Positions 33,038 to 42,221 of a stretch of 64,000 nucleotides of DNA are shown in pieces (the first letter of the stretch is position 1; every line of letters begins with the position of its first letter). The stretch lies in the NCBI RefSeq assembly GCF_000685395.1, contig NZ_AVSQ01000020.1, positions 1,396 through 65,395 of the forward strand. The letters run 5' to 3'. The notes below the pieces were generated by a model. It did not search any database. It saw only the letters and a list, made by a program, of their open reading frames with translations, and had not been told where the DNA came from. Source of the stretch: Candidatus Nitrosotenuis chungbukensis. GTDB lineage: Archaea > Thermoproteota > Nitrososphaeria > Nitrososphaerales > Nitrosopumilaceae. The position numbers and the translations under genes are program-made.

Positions 33038-33340
33038 CTATAATTCAGATATCAGTCCTGACAAAAAATCAGAGTATTCGTCATCAGAAAACGTTACGAT
33101 TTCAATATTGTTTTCGTCCTGCGCCAATTTGGCAGAGTCAAGATGGTAACAATGTTTCTTTCCTTTTAATTTCCCAAAATAATATCCCTCGCACGAGCAA
33201 AAATCAAATTCTGGAGAAATCCAATGTTCTTTTCCCATTCCAACCACGGTCCAGATTTGCCTTTGGCTAGGCTCAAACAGGTGCAGTTTTACTCGTTTTT
33301 CTGAAACAATCACGTCTGTTTTATTTTCTGTTTTTTCCAC
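33038..33340 (-). CDS. small SWIM zinc-finger protein
   Basis: 100 residues. The motif FCSCEGYYFGKLKGKKHCYHL is the SWIM pattern CxC-x(n)-CxH. Archaeal small SWIM proteins include partners of RadA-like recombination proteins, but this one is not next to any. Alternatively a generic nucleic-acid-binding zinc finger. Convergent with DUF1059. Confidence 0.7.
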   Translation of the reverse strand: MEKTENKTDVIVSEKRVKLHLFEPSQRQIWTVVGMGKEHWISPEFDFCSCEGYYFGKLKGKKHCYHLDSAKLAQDENNIEIVTFSDDEYSDFLSGLISEL

Positions 33341-33356
33341 AAGAATTTAATCTCAA

Positions 33357-34124
33357 ATGATGCGTATATTTTTGGTGGTACTAACTAAGATAGTTCCTTC
33401 CAAGCCGGCAATGATACTTGAAGGTCAAAAGCGTCACCTAATAGCAACTGATCTGCACATAGGATTTGAAAGCAGTCTGGCAACAAATCTGATTTTTGTT
33501 GGAAAAAATACCAGCATCAACGAATCAATCGAGCAGTTATCATCAATCATTGACTCTGAAAAACCAGACGATTTGATTCTGCTAGGCGACGTAAAATCAA
33601 GCATAAAGACAATTTCAAGGAGTGAGTGGGACGAGGTTCCGCTGTTTTTAAAAAAGATGCAAGAAAAAACAAACGTCATACTGATTCCCGGAAACCACGA
33701 TTCCAACATACAAAAACTTGCACCAGACGGAATAACTCTGATTGGTTCGATCGGCCTTGTAATTGAAAACGTTTTGCTCACACACGGCCACACAATGCCA
33801 ACAGAGAATTTTTCTCATGTGGACAAGATAATTATGGGGCACGTCCACCCCGTGTTTTTTGAGGAAGACTCGGTGTTAAACGGGCAACGGGTATGGGTTT
33901 CATTAAAGGCCGAAAAAGAAAAAATATTTCCGTCTACCTCCGGAGAAATAGAAATAACGATAGTTCCATCGTTTAACAGGTATTTTTATGCGACAAAAAA
34001 GAAGACATACAAAAAATCAATCTCACCAATTTTAGAAAGGATCAAGGATTTTTCTTCTGCAAAAATTGCCACGCTAGACGGCACAATAATTGGCAATGAG
34101 TCGCTTCTGTCCCAAGTAATTTAG
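33357..34124 (+). CDS. metallophosphoesterase (archaeal ICC/COG1407 type)
   Basis: 255 residues. Metal ligands: TDLHIGFE, LLGDVKSS, PGNHD, HGHTM and GHVHP. The order matches calcineurin-like phosphoesterases; ICC-like proteins of this type are universal in archaea and their substrate is unsettled. Starts ATGATG, either could be used; the end overlaps carB's convergent stop by 4 nt. Confidence 0.85.
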   Translation: MMRIFLVVLTKIVPSKPAMILEGQKRHLIATDLHIGFESSLATNLIFVGKNTSINESIEQLSSIIDSEKPDDLILLGDVKSSIKTISRSEWDEVPLFLKKMQEKTNVILIPGNHDSNIQKLAPDGITLIGSIGLVIENVLLTHGHTMPTENFSHVDKIIMGHVHPVFFEEDSVLNGQRVWVSLKAEKEKIFPSTSGEIEITIVPSFNRYFYATKKKTYKKSISPILERIKDFSSAKIATLDGTIIGNESLLSQVI

Positions 34125-37100
34125 AACGGATCGTACGGCTCAAGCGCCCTTTTGGTAGTTTCGTTGGTGTGAAGCCACTCTAGCGTTTTGACAAAAGACT
34201 CTGCAAGCTCAGTCGTAGTAAGAACGGGGATTCCAAGCTCAGTTGCCTTTCTGCGAATTTGGAATTCGTCGTAAAGCATTCCCACATATTTTTCCAGGGT
34301 TGACGTGGATGGAATATTGATTATAAAGTTGATTTTGCGCTCATAAAGCAAATCAGAGATGTTTGGCTTTCGGTGCGGCTCGCTGATTTTGTAGACAATT
34401 TCAACGTCCTGAATATTTTTTTCAGACAAAAATTCTGCAGTGTGCTCTGTTGCAAGTATTTTAAATCCAAGGTGTTTTAGAATTGCCATTGTTTGTAGCA
34501 TTTTTTCCTTGTTTTCTGCACCGCCGATTGTGATCAGTGCAGTCCCTTGCTTTGGCAGATTATACCCAACAGAAATCAATCCCTTTGCCAGCGCATCGTA
34601 AAAGCTATCGCCAAAACACGCGGCCTCGCCTGTTGACTGCATCTCCACACCCAGTACGATATCTGCACCGTCAAGCTGCATAAACGAAAACTGGGGCACT
34701 TTGATTCCATGGATTAGTGTTTTCTTCCACTTGTCTGAAGGTATGTTAGGCAGGGGTTTGCCCAGAACCGCGCGTGCCGCAAGGCTGATGAGATTTGTCT
34801 TTATCAGTTTAGAGACAAACGGCATTGATCTAGACGCCCTAATGTTTAGCTCAATTACGTAAACTTGATCGTTATGAATCAGAAATTGTAAATTGAACGG
34901 GCCTTTGATGTTAAACGATTTTGCAATCTTGTTTGAATAATCAGTTATGGTCTCAACTTGTTTATTGTTAAGGCGCCACGGCGGGATGACCATCATTGCG
35001 TCGCCTGAATGAACGCCAGCGGCGTCAATGTGCTCCACAATTGCGCCGATTATGACATTTTTTCCATCAGATACGCCATCCACATCAACTTCAAGCGAGT
35101 TTAGCATGAATTTTGTAATCACCACGGGATGATCAGGCGAAAGCGTGGTTGCCTCGCCGACATACTTGGCAAGTTCTTCTTGTGACCACACCACTTTCAT
35201 TGCGGCTCCACTTAACACGTAAGATGGTCTTACCAAGACGGGGTATCCGACCTTTATTGCAAATGATTTTGCCTCAGAAAAGCTAGAAAACGCCTGCCAT
35301 AGAGGCTGCTTTATGTGCAATTTGTCAAGGATTTTGCTAAACTTGGAGCGGTCCTCAGCCATGTCAACATCTTCTGCAGACGTGCCCAGGAGATGAATTC
35401 CCGCCTTTGCAAGCTGTGGCGTCAGATTGTTTGCAGTTTGTCCGCCCACAGAGGTGACCATGCCCTTTGGATTTTCAAAGTCGGCAATGTCCAGAATTCT
35501 TTCAAGGGTAAGCTCCTCAAAGTAAAGCCTGCTGCAAATATCATAGTCAGTTGAGACGGTTTCCGGATTACAGTTTACAACAATTACGTTTTGTTCGCCA
35601 TTTTCTTGCAACCCCCAAACCATGTTGACTGTTCCCCAGTCAAACTCTACGCTGCTTCCAATTCTATACGGTCCTGCACCCAGTACAACTACGCCCCTCT
35701 GATCGGAACTGACTTGAATGTCGTTTTCAGTTCCCCCATACGTCATGTAAAGATAGTTTGTCTTTGCCGGCCATTCCGCTGCAAGTGTATCAATTTGTTT
35801 TACAATTGGAACAACACCGAGTTCTTTTCGGAGTTTTCGCACCTCGAATTCATTTTTGTTTATAGCCCGCCCTATTTGCCTATCAGAGAACCCAAAGTGC
35901 TTTGCTTTATGCATAAGTTCAGAGTTCATCGGTTTTTCCTTTGTCTGTTGTTCTACGTCAACGATGTTTCTTATTTTTTCGATAAACCATGGATCAATTG
36001 AAGATAGTTTTTGGATTTTTTCAACTGATAGTCCTTTCTTAAGAGCGGCTGCAACATAGTACAAAATATGATCATTTGGATTCAAAAGATGATTTTCAAT
36101 GTCTTCCACATCGTATGATTTCCCATTGCCGCGGTTGAGGACCAGCCCATCATTGCCAATGTCAAGCATCCTGATTGATTTTTGCAATGATTCCTCAAAT
36201 GTCCTGCCAATTGCCATTACCTCGCCCACCGACTTCATGGTAGGACCAAGCTTGCGGTTTGCAAGCTCGAATTTAGCAAAATCCCAGCGAGGGTGCTTGC
36301 ACACGATATAGTCCAAGGAGGGCTCAAAGCACGCAGTGGTAGTTTTTGTGATGCGGTTTACAAGTTCTGGTAGTGAGTGTCCAAGCCCTATTTTTGCAGA
36401 CATGTATGCAAGCGGATATCCGGTTGCCTTGCTTGCAAGAGCAGATGATCTTGAGAGTCTTGGGTTGATTTCGATTGCAACATATCTATCAGAGGTGGGC
36501 TCTAGCGCAAACTGGATGTTGCATTCGCCTACAATCCCAACGTGTTTTGTTGCGCGAAGTCCTGCAGAGCGAAGCATGTGGTATTCATGGTTGTTAATTG
36601 TTTGTGACGGTGCAACAACAATGTTATCGCCAGTATGAACCCTCATTGAAAGAACGTTCTCCATGTTGCACACTATGACATTGTTTCCCTCATAGTCTTG
36701 CATTACCTCATATTCGATTTGTTTCCAGTGCCCGATGTATTCCTCAATGAGCACTTGTCTTACAAGACTTGCATTTAATCCGCGTTCAACAATTTCGTGC
36801 AATTCGTATTCATTGTAGGCCACACCGCCTCCCTTGCCCCCAAGTGTGTACGCCACTCTGATTATCACAGGGTAGCCTAGTTCTTCTGCGGCATTTTTTG
36901 CATCGTCAAACGTGTTGACAGTTTTACTCTTGAGTACCGGGACTCCGCACTCTTTCATGGAATCCTTGAACAGCTGCCTGTCCTCTGTTTTTTGGATTCC
37001 AGGGATTTGCGTTCCAAGCACTTTGACTCCATATTTTGTCAAGACTCCCTGCTCGCCAAGATTTACACCACAGTTAAGCGCAGTCTGGCCGCCATACCCC

Positions 37101-37231
37101 AGCATTACGCCGTCTGGTCGTTCAGATTCAATTATTGACGAGACATACTCGGGAGTAACTGGTAGCAAATACACTTTATCGGCAAAACGGGTATCTGTCT
37201 GAATTGTAGCGATGTTTGGATTGATCAGCAC
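34121..37231 (-). CDS. carB: carbamoyl-phosphate synthase large subunit, uninterrupted part
   Basis: 1036 residues from a GTG at 37231 (LINPNIATIQTDTRFADKVYLLPVTP) to the end, with both ATP-grasp halves (first half: GGKGGGVAYNEYELHEIVERG; second half: GAGPYRIGSSVEFDWGTVNM and LVRPSYVLSGAAMKVVW) and the C-terminal allosteric MGS-like domain. The first 50 residues of the family lie upstream but are separated by an in-frame stop in a 21-bp insertion (37289-37309). CarB makes carbamoyl phosphate for pyrimidines and arginine; it should be essential. Restart at the GTG would lose the first GSGxIxIGxAxEFDYSG motif, which is needed for structure. Confidence 0.85.
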   Translation of the reverse strand: MLINPNIATIQTDTRFADKVYLLPVTPEYVSSIIESERPDGVMLGYGGQTALNCGVNLGEQGVLTKYGVKVLGTQIPGIQKTEDRQLFKDSMKECGVPVLKSKTVNTFDDAKNAAEELGYPVIIRVAYTLGGKGGGVAYNEYELHEIVERGLNASLVRQVLIEEYIGHWKQIEYEVMQDYEGNNVIVCNMENVLSMRVHTGDNIVVAPSQTINNHEYHMLRSAGLRATKHVGIVGECNIQFALEPTSDRYVAIEINPRLSRSSALASKATGYPLAYMSAKIGLGHSLPELVNRITKTTTACFEPSLDYIVCKHPRWDFAKFELANRKLGPTMKSVGEVMAIGRTFEESLQKSIRMLDIGNDGLVLNRGNGKSYDVEDIENHLLNPNDHILYYVAAALKKGLSVEKIQKLSSIDPWFIEKIRNIVDVEQQTKEKPMNSELMHKAKHFGFSDRQIGRAINKNEFEVRKLRKELGVVPIVKQIDTLAAEWPAKTNYLYMTYGGTENDIQVSSDQRGVVVLGAGPYRIGSSVEFDWGTVNMVWGLQENGEQNVIVVNCNPETVSTDYDICSRLYFEELTLERILDIADFENPKGMVTSVGGQTANNLTPQLAKAGIHLLGTSAEDVDMAEDRSKFSKILDKLHIKQPLWQAFSSFSEAKSFAIKVGYPVLVRPSYVLSGAAMKVVWSQEELAKYVGEATTLSPDHPVVITKFMLNSLEVDVDGVSDGKNVIIGAIVEHIDAAGVHSGDAMMVIPPWRLNNKQVETITDYSNKIAKSFNIKGPFNLQFLIHNDQVYVIELNIRASRSMPFVSKLIKTNLISLAARAVLGKPLPNIPSDKWKKTLIHGIKVPQFSFMQLDGADIVLGVEMQSTGEAACFGDSFYDALAKGLISVGYNLPKQGTALITIGGAENKEKMLQTMAILKHLGFKILATEHTAEFLSEKNIQDVEIVYKISEPHRKPNISDLLYERKINFIINIPSTSTLEKYVGMLYDEFQIRRKATELGIPVLTTTELAESFVKTLEWLHTNETTKRALEPYDPF

Positions 37232-37381
37232 GCTTTTCAGACCGTCCTCCCGTATGGCCTTGAGGCATTGACTGCCGGAGTAGTCGAATTAGCGGTCGTT
37301 TTTGCGACTTTCGCCTGCTTCTCCGATCTTTATTGCCCCACTACCAAGAACTAGAATTTTTTTCAGGCTCTCATTTCTTAT
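37232..37381 (-). other. carB: 5' segment of carB, disrupted
   Basis: Minus-strand translation upstream of 37231 reads LKKILVLGSGAIKIGEAGE, then the insertion, then FDYSGSQCLKAIREDGLKSV. Before LKK come IRNES; no ATG, GTG or TTG lies in frame between the upstream TGA and this point. The nearest possible starts are ATA (37381) or CTG (37366), preceded by a GGGGAG-like ribosome-binding site in the end of carA. So carB would need an unusual start as well as the removal of the insert. Confidence 0.6.
37289..37309 (-). other. 21-bp in-frame insertion with TAA stop inside carB
   Basis: Its translation is SRKNDR then stop, placed exactly between the conserved residues GEAGE and FDYSG. It inserts at the centre of a GAATTC-type palindrome (CGAA/TTCG on its two sides). 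The insert can fold as GTCG/CGAC; an alternative pairs AGTCG at its start with CGACT just after it. A typical archaeal bulge-helix-bulge intron is not evident. Confidence 0.6.
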
Positions 37382-38540
37382 TAGAATCTCCCCCCTTGAT
37401 CAAACTTTTCAGCTCTTCAAAGACGTATTTACAGTCATATGGCCCAGGCGATGCTTCCGGATGAAACTGGACTGCGATGACTTTTTTTTGTTTGTGCTTT
37501 ATGCCTTCGACTGTATTATCGTCTGTATTTGTAAACCATAATTCAAAATCAGTTTTTCCCAACGAGTCAGGATTAATTCCATAACCGTGATTTTGGCTTG
37601 TGACATAGACCTGGTTATTTTTCAAATTAAGGCAGGATTTGTTTTGCCCCCGATGACCGTATTTGAGCTTGTAAGTTTCTGCGCCGCCGGCAAGCCCGAT
37701 TATTTGTGCGCCAAGACAGATGCCAAGTGTCGGAATATTTTTTTCAATTAGCTGTTTTGCAGTTTGAATTGTTTGCGGGCATTTCTCAGGATCACCAGGA
37801 CCATTACTTAGCACCACTCCTTTTGGATTATACGATAATACTTTTTCAATCGTTGCGTTCCATGGAAGCTTTACCACCCTGTATCCCAGGTCCCGAATGT
37901 TTCGTATGATTGCGTTTTTCACGCCAGTGTCAATCACCACAATCGATTCACTCTCATTGCCATAGATGTGTTCTTCTTTTGTTGAAACCTGGTCCATGAA
38001 TTCCTCTGACGAGTACGATTTGGCTTCCGCGAGTTGTTTTTTGATAGACTCTACATCAATTTCAGAGTCAGATACCACGAGTGCTGCCATCATGACGCCT
38101 CCAATTCTGAGTTTTTTTGTAAGCTCCCTCGTGTCAATTCCAGAGATTCCAGGCACCTTTTCGTTGTATAGCCATTCATCTAAGGTCATGGTAAGATTCC
38201 AGTGGCTTGCAACCTCAGATAGCTCGTGAACCACCAGTCCCCGTGCCTGGATTTTATCAGATTCAAAGAATTGAGATATTCCCGATTTATCCATTAGTGA
38301 CGGGTCTGGAACGCCATAATTCCCAATTAACGGATAGGTCAGTGTCAGGATTTGGCCTGCATAGGATGGATCAGTCAAAGTCTCAGTGTATCCCACCATC
38401 CCAGTGTTGAACACCAGTTCTCCAAAAACGGTCTTTTGGTACCCAAAGCCCTTGCCGTCAAGAACCGTACCGTCAGATAAAATCAGTTTTCCGTATTTGT
38501 TTGCAAACTGGGCTTTTTTTATCGAAATTGTGACCCTCAA
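37371..38540 (-). CDS. carA: carbamoyl-phosphate synthase small subunit
   Basis: 389 residues: N-terminal CPSase small domain (GKLILSDGTVLDGKGFGYQ), glutamine amidotransferase class I with the nucleophile Cys in TLGICLGAQIIGLAGG and His-Glu pair in QFHPEASPG. It passes ammonia from glutamine to CarB. It begins at a TTG with a TATA-like TTAAAT about 24 nt upstream, and its stop overlaps the start region of carB. Confidence 0.95.
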   Translation of the reverse strand: MRVTISIKKAQFANKYGKLILSDGTVLDGKGFGYQKTVFGELVFNTGMVGYTETLTDPSYAGQILTLTYPLIGNYGVPDPSLMDKSGISQFFESDKIQARGLVVHELSEVASHWNLTMTLDEWLYNEKVPGISGIDTRELTKKLRIGGVMMAALVVSDSEIDVESIKKQLAEAKSYSSEEFMDQVSTKEEHIYGNESESIVVIDTGVKNAIIRNIRDLGYRVVKLPWNATIEKVLSYNPKGVVLSNGPGDPEKCPQTIQTAKQLIEKNIPTLGICLGAQIIGLAGGAETYKLKYGHRGQNKSCLNLKNNQVYVTSQNHGYGINPDSLGKTDFELWFTNTDDNTVEGIKHKQKKVIAVQFHPEASPGPYDCKYVFEELKSLIKGGDSNKK

Positions 38541-38595
38541 AAAGTGGATTTCTAAGCTGATTTAAGTTTTATGAGAGATGATCGCAAACAAAAAG

Positions 38596-39795
38596 TCAGA
38601 GTGCTCTGAACTGCTCGCTCCACTTGTAGTAAGCTCGGATCATGTCCATCGAAACGCTCGGCTTTCTTCTTCCCATCATTTCCTTAAAGTCATTGGTGGT
38701 CAGATCGCGCGGTTGCGGTGGCGTTTCGCCTGCAACTGGCTCGTGATAGTCAGGTGCGCTAAACAACTCGTTTACAATCATTAGTTGTGCAGACTGGCAG
38801 ATGTCCTTAATGTCACTTGCGCTGTATCCGTCAAATATTTTTGCAAGCTCATTTGACTTGACTTTTTCGTCCTTTTTGAGCGGATGAGTGTACAAATCAA
38901 ACAGTTTCTCCCTTGCCTCAAGTGTCGGCAGTGGAACATAGACTCTTTTTTGGAATCTTCTCAGGAATGGCCAGTCAAGGCTCCAAGGCTTGTTCGTAGC
39001 ACCAATCACATACAGCTGGATGTCCTTTCCTTTGCCGTTGATTCCATCCATTTCTGTTAGGAACTGGTTCTTTGTTCTAACCTCGCCTCCAACCTCGCTG
39101 TTTCTATTTCCCAGAAGGGAGTCGATTTCATCTATGAATAATATTACTGGCTTGTGCTCGCGCTCGGCATATCCTCGTGCCATCTTGAATACTTTGGAGA
39201 CGTTCTTTTCTGCCTCGCCAAGCCACTTGCTCATCATCGATGCCGCATCAACCACTATGAAATAGCCGTCAATTTCGTTTGCAGTTGCCGCTGCAAGGAC
39301 TGTTTTGCCACATCCTGGTGGGCCATAAAGTAAGATTCCTCGGGGCCAGCCAAGCGGAAACAGGTCAGACCTTTGTGTAGGATACACGATTGACTCGCGC
39401 AGTGCGCTTTTTGCATCGTCTAGACCAACTACCTCTTTCCAGCTAACGTCTGGCTTTTCTTTCATTATCAGGTCATCAAAATCATCTTCGTCCTTTTTCT
39501 TTTCAAGTGACGCTTTTTGCTCTGCAGGAGTTGCGTTTGGATCAACTGCTGGCTCTATGTCCACACCGCGTGTCATTTGGAGCGCCTTTATTCTATTTTC
39601 ATAAGCGCGGCATCTTTCGGTGTAAACCTTGTTTAGTTTGTTATCAGGATACAAGTGGATTAATTTTACAAGAGAATCGATTGCTTTTTGGTAGCTTGCA
39701 ATTGCCATGCCCCTTGCGCCTTGGGAATCAAGCTTTATTGCGTCAGAGGCATACTTGCTTGCATTATTTTCTAATTCTTGCGGGGCTAGACTCAT
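38596..39795 (-). CDS. cdvC: CdvC / Vps4-type AAA ATPase (archaeal ESCRT)
   Basis: 399 residues: MIT domain (about 1-80, ENNASKYASDAIKLDSQGARGMAIASYQKAI), linker, then AAA core with Walker A GPPGCGKTV, Walker B VILFIDEIDSLLG, arginine-finger region and the Vps4 C-terminal helix (VSMDMIRAYYKWSEQF). It disassembles ESCRT-III filaments in cell division. It is the last gene of a three-gene operon after a small protein and an ESCRT-III-like protein (gaps 1 and 7 nt). Confidence 0.95.
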   Translation of the reverse strand: MSLAPQELENNASKYASDAIKLDSQGARGMAIASYQKAIDSLVKLIHLYPDNKLNKVYTERCRAYENRIKALQMTRGVDIEPAVDPNATPAEQKASLEKKKDEDDFDDLIMKEKPDVSWKEVVGLDDAKSALRESIVYPTQRSDLFPLGWPRGILLYGPPGCGKTVLAAATANEIDGYFIVVDAASMMSKWLGEAEKNVSKVFKMARGYAEREHKPVILFIDEIDSLLGNRNSEVGGEVRTKNQFLTEMDGINGKGKDIQLYVIGATNKPWSLDWPFLRRFQKRVYVPLPTLEAREKLFDLYTHPLKKDEKVKSNELAKIFDGYSASDIKDICQSAQLMIVNELFSAPDYHEPVAGETPPQPRDLTTNDFKEMMGRRKPSVSMDMIRAYYKWSEQFRAL

Positions 39796-39796
39796 C

Positions 39797-40294
39797 TCAA
39801 ATCACCTGTTCGTACTGGACTGGAGAACTTTGTTGGTATTCTGGTGTGTAAACAGGTGTAGCAGATTTTGTTAAATTTATTCTACCTTCTTTTGAGGAGG
39901 TCTCAGGCCTTACCTTATCGTCAAAAAACAGACTTGATGATACATCGCCTTGCGCTGTCTTTATTTCAGACACTGAGGACTGGGCGGAAATTATCAGTTC
40001 TTGTATTTGGTCATTTATTTCCCCAAGTGAAAAAGTCGAATTTCTAATCAGGTCCGTAAACTCTTTCAAAATGGCATATGCATCATGCTTGTGGTGGTAT
40101 TTCATGAGCACTTGCTCTGCCAGTCCAAGTATCATGTCCAAGTCTTCTAGTTCCTCACGAGACATTTTTGCTATTTTTTGTTCGTATTTTGGGTTCGATT
40201 CTAGGAGTCTTTTTTTGACGAGTGCAGATATGCCCCTGACCTTTTCCACATCTCGGTCTAAACTGCTTGATTCAAAGGACTTCATGAGCATCAC
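39797..40294 (-). CDS. Cdv-operon small protein, function unknown
   Basis: 165 residues: an all-helical N-terminal part (about 12-120: KVRGISALVKKRLLESNPKYEQKIAKMSREELEDLDMILGL in outline) and a disordered Pro/Gln/Tyr-rich tail (ATPVYTPEYQQSSPVQYEQVI). Tails like this can bind MIT domains, and its place directly before cdvC makes it a candidate adaptor. No family recognised. The gap to cdvC is 1 nt. Confidence 0.6.
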   Translation of the reverse strand: MMLMKSFESSSLDRDVEKVRGISALVKKRLLESNPKYEQKIAKMSREELEDLDMILGLAEQVLMKYHHKHDAYAILKEFTDLIRNSTFSLGEINDQIQELIISAQSSVSEIKTAQGDVSSSLFFDDKVRPETSSKEGRINLTKSATPVYTPEYQQSSPVQYEQVI

Positions 40295-40301
40295 AGGCTT
40301 G

Positions 40302-40862
40302 CTAGAAATTTAGATTAGGGTACTGCTTGCGAATTTTAGATTCTGCTATCAAATTTACTTCATCTAGGATTTGTTTGGATTCGAGGTTTGTTTGCTTAAA
40401 GTCAAATTTGGCCTCAATCAAACTCCCCGAATCCATAACAATGCTGCCCAAAATCCCGGATAGCTCAATGAAATCCTGACTAATATCAGGCGACGTAAGA
40501 TAGATGTTAGAGTTAACAGTCCTCAAAATGGATATCATGGGAGACACGGTTTCGGTGATGTTACTGATTTGAGATATTGAGTCAAGTCGTTTTTGAATCA
40601 TTTTGATTGCAGTTATTGCAGAGGTCAGGATCCCTTCAAATTCTACCTGTTTGTTGAACTCGTAGTTTTCTGCAAGCACCCCTTCGTTTTGGAGATAGAA
40701 CTTCAGGTTGGATTTTCTTGCCAGCACCCACTGCTTTTGCAGTTTATCAAATATGCGCTGTACCAGATACGCAGAGTATTCCAGCCTTGGCTTTATTGTA
40801 AGGGCGTACGGGTTTGGAAGAACGCGCACCATATCATTTACAAATACTGAACTTGCGACCAT
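40302..40862 (-). CDS. ESCRT-III/CdvB-like (Snf7-type) protein
   Basis: 186 residues with the Snf7-type helices: a basic first helix after residue 20, then VEFEGILTSAITAIKMIQKRLDSISQISNITETVSPMISILRTVN (in outline) and a C-terminal part ending ILDEVNLIAESKIRKQYPNLNF, which is like the CdvB helix ending VAEQKIKEKFPEI. It lacks the winged helix for CdvA binding. It begins the operon with the small protein and CdvC. So it is an ESCRT-III paralog rather than the main CdvB. Confidence 0.7.
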   Translation of the reverse strand: MVASSVFVNDMVRVLPNPYALTIKPRLEYSAYLVQRIFDKLQKQWVLARKSNLKFYLQNEGVLAENYEFNKQVEFEGILTSAITAIKMIQKRLDSISQISNITETVSPMISILRTVNSNIYLTSPDISQDFIELSGILGSIVMDSGSLIEAKFDFKQTNLESKQILDEVNLIAESKIRKQYPNLNF

Positions 40863-41024
40863 GTCTTGATCATCAACCCAGATTTGTGTTTATTAGAACG
40901 GTGTCACAAATTTTGGTTTAACCGCAGTTACAGTATGCAAGGGGTACAATCTAGAGTTTTTTTTCTAGCATTTGTTCAATGAATTTGACAATGGATCTTA
41001 CCTAATAATACCAAAACACAGGTC

Positions 41025-42182
41025 ATGGTAAAAGAACACGAGCTAACCATAAGTTTGGAGGAGTTTGGCCTCTCAAAATACGAAGCTCGCGCCTATGTGA
41101 CAATAGTCACAAAGGGCACCATTTCTGCAAGCGAGGTTGCATATTATTCCGAACTTCCAAGAACCAAGGTTTATCCAGTTTTGTTAAAGCTCCAGCAGAA
41201 AAAACTTGCAATTTTATCAAAAAGCAAGCCAGTAATGTGCACGGCCATTGCGCCAGAGGACGCATTTGACGAGATAGTGCACGAGCAGATAAACAAAGTA
41301 GACGCCATGAATACGCTTGTCTCCAACTTGAAGAAAATCAGCGAGGAGAGCAAGAAGGCTCGCGGCGCTGAAGAAAAAAGATATTTCCACCTTCATCCGA
41401 ATTATGTTGTAAAACAGCTGCGCACCATGGTCGACGGTGCAAAATCATCAATTCACGTAATGGCAGACTCGTGGGGTTTGAGCATTCTGGCAGAATGCAA
41501 GGAGGAATTACTCTCAGTGTTGAGAAGGAATCTAGATGTCAAGTTAATTGTGCCGTCACAGGTAATTGGAAGCGAGTCATTTAGGGCAATGCCAGACGGC
41601 GTAAAAATCAAGTCATCGGAAATCATTCAGAACTGCTTCATCTTTGATGACACTGAGCTTCTCTTAATTGACAGCACAAACGGAAAGGGGGCAATTTTTA
41701 CTGCAACTGACATACTAGGTGGAAATCAGACCAAGATTTTTTCACAGGTTTGGAAGACTGCATTGAAAATAGATAACCTTTCAGACATGACAAAGGCCCG
41801 CGCACTTGAGGTTTGCAAGATAATCAACGCAATAAATGAAAACGGCCTTGGCTTCGTTCTCAATTCCATCATGAATTCAAAGAATAAACTGGTAGATTTT
41901 GTAAAGTTTTTGGACAAAAATGGTATATCGCTAAAGGACAGACCGCTAGAGGAGATTTTAGACATTGTAAACTCTACCCTAGAGATCACCTGTGCAGGTA
42001 AGATCCAGTACGACTCAAAGACAAACAACATCACGCTTGAATCAAAGATAAACAGCGGCCATTCCTTGCCATGGGCAATGTTAATTGGAAGCTACCTTGA
42101 GCAAAAGGGCCAGAGCACCAAAATGACTTATCATACGGACTCGCACAAAGGCGAGATGGTCCATCTGAAGATAAACAGCTAA
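41025..42182 (+). CDS. TrmB family transcriptional regulator
   Basis: 385 residues. N-terminal winged helix (GLSKYEARAYVTIVTKGTISASEVAYYSELPRTKVYPVLLKLQQ in outline), a coiled linker, and a PLD-like TrmB effector domain (VMADSWGLSILAECKEELLSVL). TrmB proteins in methanogens and thermococci sense sugars; thaumarchaea have many with unknown ligands. It is divergent from the Cdv operon, so it may control cell division genes; that is only positional inference. Confidence 0.85.
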   Translation: MVKEHELTISLEEFGLSKYEARAYVTIVTKGTISASEVAYYSELPRTKVYPVLLKLQQKKLAILSKSKPVMCTAIAPEDAFDEIVHEQINKVDAMNTLVSNLKKISEESKKARGAEEKRYFHLHPNYVVKQLRTMVDGAKSSIHVMADSWGLSILAECKEELLSVLRRNLDVKLIVPSQVIGSESFRAMPDGVKIKSSEIIQNCFIFDDTELLLIDSTNGKGAIFTATDILGGNQTKIFSQVWKTALKIDNLSDMTKARALEVCKIINAINENGLGFVLNSIMNSKNKLVDFVKFLDKNGISLKDRPLEEILDIVNSTLEITCAGKIQYDSKTNNITLESKINSGHSLPWAMLIGSYLEQKGQSTKMTYHTDSHKGEMVHLKINS

Positions 42183-42221
42183 ATTCAAAGAATTAAAAAA
42201 CCAAGACAGAGGACAGTACTT

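Noticed and set aside
37289-37309. carB insert as a canonical archaeal bulge-helix-bulge intron
   Set aside because: Folding gives no 3-nt bulge, 4-bp helix, 3-nt bulge arrangement at the required sites; only loosely similar. Kept as an open possibility in the finding.
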